From Thermoflexales bacterium (GTDB lineage Bacteria > Chloroflexota > Anaerolineae > Fen-1058), in assembly GCA_016931085.1 (NCBI GenBank), contig JAFGFO010000284.1, positions 1 to 23,797 on the forward strand: 23,797 bases of DNA, in the 5' to 3' direction. Below are positions 12,625 through 21,135 of the stretch, one piece after another; position 1 is the first letter of the stretch, and every line of letters begins with the position of its first letter. The translations under genes and the position numbers were made by a program. The notes under the pieces were generated by a model that worked only from the letters and a program-made list of their open reading frames with translations, did not search any database and was not told where the DNA came from.

Positions 12625-15468
12625 ATGTCCAAGCCCAAGCTGGTGCTCATTGACGGTCACGCCCTGGCCTATCGCGCCTACTATGGCCTGCCGCCCGATC
12701 TCAAGACCCGGACCGGCGAGCTGACCGGCGCTGTGTATGGCTTTACGTCGATGCTGATCAATGCCTGGCGCGATGAGCAGCCAGACTATATCGCGGTGAC
12801 CTTTGACGTGGGCAAGACTTTTCGCAATGATCTGTTTGCCGACTACAAAGCCACGCGCGCCAAGATGCCTGATGAGCTGGCGGGACAACTCGGCCGCATC
12901 CAGCAGGTCGTGCAGACCTTCAATGTGCCGGTGGTCACGGCCGAGGGTTTTGAAGCTGACGACGTGCTGGGCACATTGGCAGTGCGTGCCACAGTCGATG
13001 GCTTGCAGACGATCATCGTCACCGGCGACACCGATGTGTTTCAGTTAATCGGCCCGGACGTGCGTGTGCTGATCAACCGGCGCCAGTGGTCCGACACCCA
13101 GTTGTACGACGAGGCGGCCGTGCGCGAGCGTTACGGCCTGGAGCCGCACCAGTTGATCGATTACAAGGCCTTGGTGGGTGATAGCTCAGACAATGTGCCC
13201 GGTGTGAAGGGAGTCGGCGACAAGACCGCCACCCAGTTGCTGCAAAAGTACGGCAGCCTGGAGGCTGTTTACGAGCACCTGGGTGACATCACGGCGGCCC
13301 GTGCGCGCACGGCCTTGGAAGCCGGGCGCGATAGCGCGTTTTTGAGCAAAACGCTGGTCACGATCAAAACTGACCTGCCACTGGTCCTGACGTGGGAACA
13401 ATGCCGTGCTCAAGATTACGAGCGCGGCGGCGTGCTGGCCCTGTTTGACGAGCTGGAATTTCGTTCGCTGGGCAAGCGGCTGCCGGCCGACAGGCTGTCT
13501 GTGTCGGGGCACCCCTCTGAGCACGGTCCTAGAGAATCGCGCCAGTTGAGCATGTTTGAGCACGAGTTGCCGCCACCTGAGACCTCAGGCCTGCAACCTG
13601 AAACTATCTTGAGAGGGGAGGAGATCACGTTGGCGCACGTGGTCACAGACACAGCGGGACTTGAAGCGCTGCTGGGTGAGCTGCGCCAGGCAACCTTGAT
13701 TTCGTTCGACGTGGAAACGACCGGCACCGACCCGATGCGGGCCGAGCTGGTGGGGATCGCCCTGGCCATCAAGGAGGGCGAAGGCTATTATATCCCGCTG
13801 GGCCACCGCGCAGGCCCATCGGATGCTTTGGATGAAGGACAGTTGCCGCTCGAAACGGCCCTTGAGGCGCTCCGGCCTGTAATGGCCGATCCCGCCATCC
13901 CCAAGATCGGCCACAATGCCAAGTACGACATGGCCGTGTTGGCGCGTCACGGGCTGCAAGTGGGCGGCCTGGCTTTCGACACGATGATCGCCGAGTGGCT
14001 GCTCGACCCCGGCAGCCGGACGTTGGGACTCAAGGCGCTGGCCTGGGCGCGCTTGGGCCTCAAGATGACGGAGATCAAAGAGCTGATCGGCAGCGGCAAG
14101 AAGCAGATCACCATGGATCGCGTGCCAGTGCCGGACGTAGCCCGCTACGCGGCGGCTGATGCCGACGTCCCACTGCGCCTGCGCTGCCAGCAGGAAGCCG
14201 AGCTGACCGATTTGGGTTTGTGGCAGTTGTTTGCGGAGCTCGAGATCCCACTGCTGCCTGTGCTATTGGACATGGAGATGACCGGCGTGTTGGTGGACGT
14301 GGATTTGTTGCGCCGTATGTCGGCCGAGCTGGAAGAGCGCTTGTCGGCGTTGGAGCGCGAGATCATCGCCCAGACCGGTGAGTTTAACGTCAATTCACCT
14401 CAGCAACTGGCCGGCGTGCTGTTTGACAAGCTGCGGCTCAAAGCGCCGGGCGGGGGGCGCAAGACGGCTACCGGGCGTATCTCGGTGGCCCAGGACGTGC
14501 TGGAATCGATGAAGGGACAGCACCCAATCGTCGATCAAATCTTGGAGCATCGCCAATTGGCCAAGCTCAAAAGTACCTACGTGGACGCGCTGCCGGCGCT
14601 GGTGAATTCCGTCACGGGACGTATCCACACCTCGTATAACCAGACCGGCACGAGTACCGGGCGGATATCTTCGTCGGATCCCAACTTGCAAAACATCCCC
14701 ATCCGCACCGAGCTTGGGCGGCAGGTGCGGCGCGCCTTTGTCGCCGCACCTGGGCACGTGCTGGTGGTGGCCGATTATTCCCAGGTGGAGCTGCGCGTGT
14801 TGGCACACATCTGCGACGATCCGGGCTTGAAGGAGGCTTTCGCGCGCGGCGAGGATATCCACGCCAGCACGGCCGCCACGATCTTTGGCGTCCCGCTGGC
14901 AGAGGTCACGTATGAGCAGCGCCGGATTGCCAAGACCATCAACTTTGGCTTGGCTTATGGCCAAGGCGCTTATGGCCTGGCGCAGAGCGCCGGCATCTCG
15001 CAGGCTGAGGCGCAAAGATTCATCGATGCCTATTTCGCCCGCTTCGCCGGCGTGCGCGCTTATGTCGAGCAGACCAAGCGCAAAGCAGCCGTCGAAGGCT
15101 ACGTAGAGACCCTGCTGGGCAGGCGGCGTTATTTCCCCATCTTGCAAAGCGCTGGGGGCGACCAACGCGCCCAGATAGCCGCCCGCGCCGCCGAGCGCGA
15201 GGCGATCAACATGCCCATCCAGGGCAGCGCGGCTGATATTATCAAAGTCGCCATGATCAAGCTGCATCGCCGGCTCGCTGCCCAGGAGGCCGGCCTGAGA
15301 GCCAGGATGACCTTGCAGGTGCATGACGAGCTGGTGGTGGAAGTGCCTGAGGAGGCCGCCGACCGGCTTGTCGCCGTGGTGCGCGAGGAGATGGAGAACG
15401 CCTATCGCTTGAGCGTGGCGCTCAAGGTAGAGGCCAAGGCAGGTAAAAATTGGGACGCGGCGAAATGA
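12625..15468 (+). CDS. polA: DNA polymerase I with both exonuclease domains
   Basis: A 947-residue family A polymerase for Okazaki fragment maturation and repair synthesis. The N-terminal 290 residues form the 5'-3' exonuclease (LIDGHALAYRAYYG, FEADDVLGTLA, GDSSDNVPGVKGVGDKTA). The proofreading domain keeps all catalytic residues: D362 and E364 in FDVETTG, D435 in HNAKYDMAVL, and Y508/D512 in YAAAD. The polymerase domain has motif A DYSQVELR (D717), motif B RRIAKTINFGLAYG (from R766) and motif C QVHDELVVEV (H900, D901). Phe 774 of motif B, at the position that controls dideoxynucleotide discrimination, is the usual bacterial residue. The start at 12625 has GAGGAGA just upstream. An insertion-like Pro/Glu-rich linker (about 295-330) separates the first two domains. 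Confidence 0.97.
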   Translation: MSKPKLVLIDGHALAYRAYYGLPPDLKTRTGELTGAVYGFTSMLINAWRDEQPDYIAVTFDVGKTFRNDLFADYKATRAKMPDELAGQLGRIQQVVQTFNVPVVTAEGFEADDVLGTLAVRATVDGLQTIIVTGDTDVFQLIGPDVRVLINRRQWSDTQLYDEAAVRERYGLEPHQLIDYKALVGDSSDNVPGVKGVGDKTATQLLQKYGSLEAVYEHLGDITAARARTALEAGRDSAFLSKTLVTIKTDLPLVLTWEQCRAQDYERGGVLALFDELEFRSLGKRLPADRLSVSGHPSEHGPRESRQLSMFEHELPPPETSGLQPETILRGEEITLAHVVTDTAGLEALLGELRQATLISFDVETTGTDPMRAELVGIALAIKEGEGYYIPLGHRAGPSDALDEGQLPLETALEALRPVMADPAIPKIGHNAKYDMAVLARHGLQVGGLAFDTMIAEWLLDPGSRTLGLKALAWARLGLKMTEIKELIGSGKKQITMDRVPVPDVARYAAADADVPLRLRCQQEAELTDLGLWQLFAELEIPLLPVLLDMEMTGVLVDVDLLRRMSAELEERLSALEREIIAQTGEFNVNSPQQLAGVLFDKLRLKAPGGGRKTATGRISVAQDVLESMKGQHPIVDQILEHRQLAKLKSTYVDALPALVNSVTGRIHTSYNQTGTSTGRISSSDPNLQNIPIRTELGRQVRRAFVAAPGHVLVVADYSQVELRVLAHICDDPGLKEAFARGEDIHASTAATIFGVPLAEVTYEQRRIAKTINFGLAYGQGAYGLAQSAGISQAEAQRFIDAYFARFAGVRAYVEQTKRKAAVEGYVETLLGRRRYFPILQSAGGDQRAQIAARAAEREAINMPIQGSAADIIKVAMIKLHRRLAAQEAGLRARMTLQVHDELVVEVPEEAADRLVAVVREEMENAYRLSVALKVEAKAGKNWDAAK

Positions 15469-15469
15469 C

Positions 15470-15492
15470 AGACCTGTCAGGTCTTAGTTTTT
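15470..15492 (+). terminator. Short palindrome plus T run after polA
   Basis: AGACCTG (15470-15476) and CAGGTCT (15478-15484) form a perfect inverted repeat around one base, followed after TAG by TTTTT (15488-15492). The effective stem is only 5 bp once a loop is allowed, so termination would be weak. AGACCTGTCAGGTCT also looks like a dispersed palindrome, so its role is uncertain. Confidence 0.4.
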
Positions 15493-15518
15493 ACTCTTTT
15501 CGTGGCTTGTGGTATACT
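15490..15518 (+). promoter_or_regulatory. argF promoter
   Basis: TTTACT (15490-15495, 4 of 6) and TATACT (15513-15518, 5 of 6) are 17 bases apart. Transcription would start near 15525, only three bases before GGAGG (15528-15532), so the leader is very short. This also shows that an in-frame start at 15509 would lie before the transcript. Confidence 0.55.
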
Positions 15519-15541
15519 TGACAATATGGAGGCTCTTGGTT

Positions 15542-16483
15542 ATGAATCATTTCCTTTCCCTGGCTGATCTGACCCCGGCCCAAATGGGCGACTTGCTCGC
15601 GCTGGCCGCGAGTATGAAAGACGAGTTGCGCCGGCAAGGCCGCAACGAAGCGCGGCTACCCGGCAAGACGCTTGGCATGATCTTTCAAAAGCCCAGCCTG
15701 CGCACGCGCGTGTCGTTCGATATGGCGATGATCCAGCTCGGCGGGCAAGCTCTGTACATCAGCCCCAACGAGATTTCGCTGGGCAAGCGCGAAAGCGTGG
15801 CAGACGTGGCGCGCGTGCTCAGCCGTTACGTCGACGCCATCATGGCGCGCGTGTTCGCTCACACCGACGTGGTGGAGTTGGCCCAATACAGCCAGGTGCC
15901 GGTCATCAATGGCCTGTCTGACGCCTCGCATCCCTGCCAGGGACTGGCCGATATCCTGACGATTCGCGAGCGTTTTGGGGAACTCGCTGGCCTCAAGGTG
16001 GCTTTTGTCGGCGATGGCAATAACGTGCTCGTGTCGCTGGCGTATGGCTGCGCCTTGACCGGCGCGCACTTGGTTGTCGCTTCGCCGGACGGGTATGAGC
16101 TGCCCCCGGACGCGGCAGCCAGGGCGCGCGAGATCGGCCGCTCGACCGGCAGTACCCTTACGCTGCTGCGCGACCCGCTCGAGGCGGTGAGCAGCGCCCA
16201 CGTCGTTTATACCGATGTGTGGATCAGTATGGGGCAAGAGGCCGAGACGGAGCAGCGCCTGGCCGTCTTTTCGCCGCGTTACCAGGTGAACAGTGAACTG
16301 CTCGCTTGCGCCAGGCCAGACCATATCGTCATGCACTGCCTGCCGGCCCATCGCGGCCAGGAGATCACCGACGCGGCGTGCGACGATGACATCCATTCCG
16401 CCATGTGGAACCAGGCCGAAAACCGCATGCATGCTCAAAAAGCGATCCTGGTTGATCTGTTAACAGATAGAGACCGGAGATAG
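15542..16483 (+). CDS. argF: Ornithine carbamoyltransferase
   Basis: A 313-residue cytoplasmic enzyme that joins carbamoyl phosphate and ornithine to citrulline in arginine synthesis. The carbamoyl-phosphate loop reads KPSLRTRVSFD (SLRTR form), followed by SDASHPCQGLADILTI (HPxQ) and VYTDVWISMGQE. The ornithine motif is HCLPAHRGQEI, and MWNQAENRMHAQKAIL closes the fold. Specificity for ornithine rather than acetyl- or succinyl-ornithine, or putrescine, is inferred from DVWISMGQE and HCLPAHRG. The ATG at 15542 has GGAGG nine bases upstream. The last residues (LLTDRDRR) are encoded by a GATAGAGA repeat that continues into the spacer. No other arginine genes are nearby. Confidence 0.93.
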   Translation: MNHFLSLADLTPAQMGDLLALAASMKDELRRQGRNEARLPGKTLGMIFQKPSLRTRVSFDMAMIQLGGQALYISPNEISLGKRESVADVARVLSRYVDAIMARVFAHTDVVELAQYSQVPVINGLSDASHPCQGLADILTIRERFGELAGLKVAFVGDGNNVLVSLAYGCALTGAHLVVASPDGYELPPDAAARAREIGRSTGSTLTLLRDPLEAVSSAHVVYTDVWISMGQEAETEQRLAVFSPRYQVNSELLACARPDHIVMHCLPAHRGQEITDAACDDDIHSAMWNQAENRMHAQKAILVDLLTDRDRR

Positions 16484-16541
16484 AGATAGCGAAAGACTCT
16501 ATCTGACATCTCTATCTCTATCTGACATCTCTATCTGTTAA
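16460..16541. repeat. Inverted GATAGAGA repeat spanning the argF stop and the next RBS
   Basis: TTAACAGATAGAGA (16460-16473) is the exact reverse complement of TCTCTATCTGTTAA (16528-16541). Inner GATAGAGATAG and CTATCTCTATCT tracts can extend the pairing. The left arm lies in the final argF codons. The right arm ends on the first base of AGGAGG (16541-16546), the ribosome binding site of the TPR gene. A related tract occurs at 22511-22552. Confidence 0.8.
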
Positions 16542-16552
16542 GGAGGTGCAGT

Positions 16553-18886
16553 GTGCCTGGCAACCGTCAACTCTTTGACCAAGCACTCAAGCGTGGCAAT
16601 CAACTCGTGTGGGACAAGGCGTGGGACAAGGCCATCGCCGAGTACGAGGCCGCGCTGACCGAGTTTCCCGAAAACTCGGTCGCTCTGGCCAGCGCCGGCT
16701 TTGTGTATACTCAGCTCAAGCGCCTGGACGATGCCCTCATCGCTTACCAAAACGCCGACCGCTTGCAGCCCAACGACCCGGCCATCATATCTCGCTTGGC
16801 CGAGGTACAGGAACGCCTGGGCTTGACAGAGGATGCCATCGAGTCGCTTCTAATCCTGGGAGATTTACACTCGAGCCGTAAGACGACCGATAAAGCGATC
16901 CAGTATTGGGAGCGCGTTGTCAAGTTGGCTCCCGATAATGTGGAGGCTCACCAGCGTTTAGCGGCGATCTACGAAACGATGGGCAAGAATGACCTGGCGG
17001 CGCGCGAGCACACGGCACTGGCCCAGATTTACCAAAAAACTGGGCAAACGGACAAGGCTGTGGCCGCGACGCAGGCCGCTTTGACGTTCGCGCCTCGCCA
17101 GACTGGCTTGCTGAGAGCGTTGGGCGAAATCGGCGACGCCGGCCCCCTGACGGCTCTGCCGACCGCCGCGCAACCGGCCACCCAGAGGCAGGCTGCCGCG
17201 TCGGCCTCTTTTGGATGGGACCTGGACAATATGGCCCTGGACGAGTCGGAAGCTGGGGGACGGGGCAGCCCGCTCGAGATCGCGCGTGACAAGGCGATGT
17301 CGGACCTGGCTGAGACACTGTTTGAGGATGCCGAATCGCTGCAATTGCGGACGGACGCGCGCGGAGCGGGCGCGCGCCTGAACAAGGCTGAGATCGACGC
17401 GTTCATCAACCAGGCCTTGGATTACCAAACGCGTGGCCAGCTCGAGGAAGCGATCGCCGCTTACCAGCACATCCTGGGGGCCGTCGACATGGCGGCGGCC
17501 CGCTTTAACCTGGGCTTGCTTTACGAGCAGCAGATGCGTTTTGACGAAGCGATCGTGCAGTTTACCCAGGCCATCAATCACCCTGACTATACCGTGGGGA
17601 GCCACTTTGCCCTGGGCGAGTGCTATCGTGCTCTCGACCGCTCAGATGAAGCCCTGGAGCATTTTGTCGAAGTGCTCAAGCTGGTCGATTTGCAGATGGT
17701 GCGGCGGGAGCAAGCCGACGACCTGATCGCTCTGTACGGGAACCTGGCCGAGAGCTACCGGGCCAAAGGTGACCGCGGCCAGGCGGTTTCCTTTACCAAT
17801 TCGTTGGTCGAATTTCTGTCTAATCGCGGCTGGGAGGACAAGGCGTCCGAGGCTCGCAAGCGCCTGGATAGCATTGCCGAAGAAGGCAGTCCGGCCGTCA
17901 GCCTGGTCGAACTGTTCACGATACCCAATGCCGAGCAGGTGCTGCAGTCCATGGCTGCTTCGCAAGAACACGCCAAGCAGGGCAAATACTATATCGCGAC
18001 GGACGAGCTGTATCGTGCTATCGAGGTGTCGCCAGAGTACCTGCCGGTTCACTTGCGCCTGGCCGAATTGTTGTGGGCCGAGCGGCATTCAGAGGAGGCG
18101 GTGATCAAGCTGCGCACGATCGCCAATGCCTACCAGGTGCGGGGCGACTTGCCCCACGCCATGAACATCTACGAACGCATCTTGCGCATGACGCCGATGG
18201 ACATCCCCACCCGAGCCATGTTGATCGGATTGCTGCTCGAGTACAACGAAATCGATGGCGCGCTGGATCAGTATATGCAATTGGCCGATACCTACTACCA
18301 GTTGGCCCAGGTTGACAAGGCGCGCGAAACCTACCAGGAAGCGCTGAAATATATCACGCGAGGCTCGACCGGCAAGCTGTGGGCACCCAAGATTTACAAT
18401 TGCCTGGGTGATATCGATATGCAGCGTATCGACTGGCGGCGCGCTATCCAGGACTATGAGCAGGCTAAAGCCTATGCGCCGGAGGACGAAAAAGCGCGCT
18501 TGTCCCTGGTGGAGTTGTATTACAAGGTGGGGCAGAATCAACGCGCCCAGCTCGAATTGGATGGCTTGCTGGAACTCTATAGAGCGGCCGGCAAGACGAG
18601 CAAGATGACCGCTGTGCTGGAGGACCAGGTCCACGCCAGGCCGACTGAAAGGATGTTGCGTTCCCGCCTGGCGCGCGTGTACGTCGAATCCGGCATGAGG
18701 CAGCCAGCTATCGAGCAACTGGATGCGCTGGGCGAGATGCAGTTGCAGGCCGGACTTAAGAAGGAAGCGGCCATGACGATCCGCGGCATCATTGCCCTGG
18801 GACCGCCTAACTTGGAAGACTATAAGCAACTGCTGATCCAGATCGGCACGTCTCTGTTAGGGCCAGCCCAAGGCGCGAGTAAATGA
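16553..18886 (+). CDS. Large TPR-repeat protein
   Basis: A 777-residue soluble helical-repeat protein. TPR units (pattern W..A...Y..AL...P....A....G) fill about 10-200. A low-complexity Ala/Gln-rich and acidic linker (about 200-275) follows, and a second long TPR array runs from about 280 to the C terminus. No signal peptide, membrane segment or enzymatic motif is seen, so it is probably a scaffold. It starts with GTG at 16553, six bases after AGGAGG, which sits against the foot of an inverted repeat. The cdaA gene begins 35 bases after its stop, so co-transcription with the c-di-AMP genes is likely, but a functional link is only suggested by position. Confidence 0.88.
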   Translation: MPGNRQLFDQALKRGNQLVWDKAWDKAIAEYEAALTEFPENSVALASAGFVYTQLKRLDDALIAYQNADRLQPNDPAIISRLAEVQERLGLTEDAIESLLILGDLHSSRKTTDKAIQYWERVVKLAPDNVEAHQRLAAIYETMGKNDLAAREHTALAQIYQKTGQTDKAVAATQAALTFAPRQTGLLRALGEIGDAGPLTALPTAAQPATQRQAAASASFGWDLDNMALDESEAGGRGSPLEIARDKAMSDLAETLFEDAESLQLRTDARGAGARLNKAEIDAFINQALDYQTRGQLEEAIAAYQHILGAVDMAAARFNLGLLYEQQMRFDEAIVQFTQAINHPDYTVGSHFALGECYRALDRSDEALEHFVEVLKLVDLQMVRREQADDLIALYGNLAESYRAKGDRGQAVSFTNSLVEFLSNRGWEDKASEARKRLDSIAEEGSPAVSLVELFTIPNAEQVLQSMAASQEHAKQGKYYIATDELYRAIEVSPEYLPVHLRLAELLWAERHSEEAVIKLRTIANAYQVRGDLPHAMNIYERILRMTPMDIPTRAMLIGLLLEYNEIDGALDQYMQLADTYYQLAQVDKARETYQEALKYITRGSTGKLWAPKIYNCLGDIDMQRIDWRRAIQDYEQAKAYAPEDEKARLSLVELYYKVGQNQRAQLELDGLLELYRAAGKTSKMTAVLEDQVHARPTERMLRSRLARVYVESGMRQPAIEQLDALGEMQLQAGLKKEAAMTIRGIIALGPPNLEDYKQLLIQIGTSLLGPAQGASK

Positions 18887-18897
18887 TAGACGCGGCC

Positions 18898-18921
18898 TGA
18901 AACCCTGAAACTGAAACAATC
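18898..18921 (+). repeat. CTGAAACC-type repeat abutting the cdaA start
   Basis: CTGAAACCCTGAAACTGAAAC is three copies of a CTGAAAC unit, followed by AATC and the ATG. No Shine-Dalgarno is present between the TPR stop and the cdaA start. Confidence 0.6.
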
Positions 18922-19791
18922 ATGTCTGATTGGCTGTATTTGTTCCAGCGCTTTACCTGGATGAGCTTGCTCGATATCAGCCTGGTGGCGCTGCTATTTT
19001 TTGTATTGCTGTACCTGGTGCGTGGCACCCAGGCTGTGCCTTTGCTGCGTGGCGTGATTGTCCTGGCGCTGTTCATCGCGCTGACAGGCTATGCCCTCCA
19101 CTTGCCGGCCCTGAGCTGGTTGGTGCAACGCGCCATCCCGGCTCTGTTGATCTCGATTCCCATCATCTTCCAACCCGAGCTGCGCCGCGCCCTCGAACGC
19201 CTGGGACGCACCGGTGCCTGGTTGGGCTACGTCCCTCACGAGAGGGTTGTGATTGAAAAAACGATCGCCGAGACGGTGCGAGCATGTGAGCGCATGGCCG
19301 AGCGCCGCCATGGCGCTCTGATCGTCCTGGAACGCGAGACTGGATTGCAGGACTATATCGATACTGGCTTGACCATGGACTCGATTGTGTCGTCAGAGTT
19401 GCTGCAGACGATCTTTTTTCCCAAAACGGTGCTTCATGACGGCGCGGTGATTGTGCGCGGTGATCGTATCGTGGCGGCAGCCTGCATTTTGCCCTTAACC
19501 AGCCAGTTTCTCTCCGACCGGCACATGGGGTTGCGTCACCGGGCAGCCATCGGTATCACCGAGGCAACGGATGCGATTGCCCTCGTCGTCTCGGAAGAAC
19601 GAGGTAGTATCTCTATCACGCACAATGGCCGCATGATTCGCCGCTTGAGCGCGGCCCGGCTCGAAACGGTGCTGCGGGCTTTCTACCAAGCGCAACTGCA
19701 GCGTACCTGGTTGTCTTGGCTGATCAAGCCGGCAGATGCGGGCGCTAAGGATGCGGGCGCTAAGGATGCGGGCGCTAAGGATGTGAAGTGA
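18922..19791 (+). CDS. cdaA: Diadenylate cyclase CdaA (DacA)
   Basis: A 289-residue membrane-bound enzyme that makes c-di-AMP from two ATP. Three hydrophobic helices (about 14-34, 38-58, 62-80) lead to the DAC domain. Its two signature motifs are intact: DGA at 173-175 in LHDGAVIV and RHR at 205-207 in GLRHRAAIGITE. GSISITHNG follows. The C terminus ends in three perfect DAGAK repeats encoded by a 15-bp tandem repeat; these lie beyond the catalytic fold. The start lacks a Shine-Dalgarno and follows a CTGAAAC repeat. The stop TGA shares its A with the ATG of the YbbR gene, so translation is coupled. The common third partner glmM is not present here. Confidence 0.95.
   Translation: MSDWLYLFQRFTWMSLLDISLVALLFFVLLYLVRGTQAVPLLRGVIVLALFIALTGYALHLPALSWLVQRAIPALLISIPIIFQPELRRALERLGRTGAWLGYVPHERVVIEKTIAETVRACERMAERRHGALIVLERETGLQDYIDTGLTMDSIVSSELLQTIFFPKTVLHDGAVIVRGDRIVAAACILPLTSQFLSDRHMGLRHRAAIGITEATDAIALVVSEERGSISITHNGRMIRRLSAARLETVLRAFYQAQLQRTWLSWLIKPADAGAKDAGAKDAGAKDVK
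19735..19779 (+). repeat. Three 15-bp tandem repeats at the cdaA 3' end
   Basis: GATGCGGGCGCTAAG occurs three times without a mismatch (19735, 19750, 19765), coding for DAGAK each time, then GATGTGAAG and the stop. A multiple of three, so copy number can change without a frameshift. Confidence 0.9.
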
Positions 19792-21089
19792 TGGTCCGTC
19801 AAGTGGTTGAAAGCGTGAGCCGCCTGGTGCTGGCACTAGCCCTGGCCGTGATGGTGTGGTTGATCGCCGTCCAGGAAAGCGACCCCGTGATGGTGGACAC
19901 TTTTTCGGCGGCTATCCCAATCACTTTGCTCAACCAACCGCCTGATACGATTGTGTACGGCGTGAGTGCTGAAACGGCTCGAGTGACGCTGCAGGCACCC
20001 GGCAGCGTGTGGAACAGCCTGACCGTAGAACAGATCAGCGTGACATTGAATCTGGCTGATCAAGCTTATGGCAAGTTGAGCGTTCCGCTGGAAGCACAAG
20101 TGGCCAGTCCGATCGTTCGCATGGTGCGCGTGGAACCACCTTATGTCAATTTATACCTGGAGCCAACCCGCTCGCGCCAGGTGAGGGTTGACCTGGCGAT
20201 CGGTGGGGAACCGGCCCTGGGGTACACGGTCCATTCGTGGGAAACCGCGCCGTCTGAGGTCACTGTGTCGGGCCCAGCCTCCCGCGTCGAGCGTGTAGAA
20301 ACGGTCAGTGGCTTGATCAACGTGCAAGATGAACGGCAAAGTGTGGAGCGATCTGTTCGCCTGACCGTGCGCGACAAGAACAACGCCCTGGTCGAGGGGG
20401 TGGTGCTGTCGCCAGAGATCGTGCAGGCCAAGGCAGCGATCGAGCAGTTGGGCGGTTTTCGGGATTTGTCGGTGCGCGTTGTCATCACGGGTCAGCTCGC
20501 CTCTGGCTACCGCATAAACGCTGTCAAGGTCTCGCCGCGCATCGTGGCCGTCTTTGGCAGCGCACGTGTCATCGAGGGATTGCCCGGTTATGTGGAAACA
20601 GCCCCGGTCAATGTAGAGAATACCCAGAGCCACGTGACCGAACGTGTCCCTTTGGATTTGCCGGGCGGCGTGTCCATGTTGGATGACCCTTCGGTGCAGG
20701 TGGATATCGAGGTTGAGGCGATTCAAAGTGGATTGACCTTGCAACTGCGCCCGCTCATGCAGGGACTGCCAGATCAGTGGGAGGCGCGTGTCTCGCCAGA
20801 GTACGTCGACCTGGTGTTGACCGGTCCATTGCCGCGCTTGCTCAAGCTGCAGCCAGATGTCGACGTGCGCCTGGTGATCGATGTGGCTAAACTTAAACTG
20901 GACCTGGGAACCTACCAGGTAGAACCGCAAATCATCGTGCCTGAAGAGATCGAGGCTGAGAGTGTCTTGCCGTCGACCGTTCAGGTGACTATCGTGGAAC
21001 TGGAGATTTCACCGCTGCTCACGCCCACTTTGCCGGCGATCACATCTACGTTGCCGGCGCCCACGCTGGTCCCGACGCGCCGCCCATGA
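19791..21089 (+). CDS. cdaR: YbbR-domain protein, CdaA regulator (CdaR)
   Basis: A 432-residue protein with one N-terminal membrane helix (about 9-26, LVLALALAVMVWLIAV) followed by four or so YbbR-like beta domains outside the membrane, each with the pattern of short strands ending in a PxxVxVxG or similar turn (for example APSEVTVSGPASRVE, VSPRIVAVFGSARVIE). The end is Thr/Pro-rich (TLPAITSTLPAPTLVPTRRP). CdaR proteins bind and regulate the cyclase CdaA; the gene order and one-base overlap with cdaA support the same role. ATG at 19791 is chosen over GTG at 19788 because of the TGATG overlap. Confidence 0.9.
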   Translation: MVRQVVESVSRLVLALALAVMVWLIAVQESDPVMVDTFSAAIPITLLNQPPDTIVYGVSAETARVTLQAPGSVWNSLTVEQISVTLNLADQAYGKLSVPLEAQVASPIVRMVRVEPPYVNLYLEPTRSRQVRVDLAIGGEPALGYTVHSWETAPSEVTVSGPASRVERVETVSGLINVQDERQSVERSVRLTVRDKNNALVEGVVLSPEIVQAKAAIEQLGGFRDLSVRVVITGQLASGYRINAVKVSPRIVAVFGSARVIEGLPGYVETAPVNVENTQSHVTERVPLDLPGGVSMLDDPSVQVDIEVEAIQSGLTLQLRPLMQGLPDQWEARVSPEYVDLVLTGPLPRLLKLQPDVDVRLVIDVAKLKLDLGTYQVEPQIIVPEEIEAESVLPSTVQVTIVELEISPLLTPTLPAITSTLPAPTLVPTRRP

Positions 21090-21093
21090 CGTG

Positions 21094-21135
21094 AAATGTG
21101 AAGCGTAAAACGTAAAACGTGAAATCTGAAACACT
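21094..21135 (+). repeat. AAAACGTGAAA-type repeat before der
   Basis: The whole spacer is made of GTGAAATGTGAAGCGTAAAA and CGTAAAACGTGAAATCTGAA units and runs to within a few bases of the ATG at 21136. No Shine-Dalgarno is present. The reverse complement of the same unit type lies inside the DUF2142 gene (8290-8326). Confidence 0.65.

Noticed and set aside
16460..16541. Possible small CRISPR array because of repeated GATAGAGAT units
   Set aside because: The units are short, imperfect and not separated by unique spacers of constant length, and no cas gene is near.
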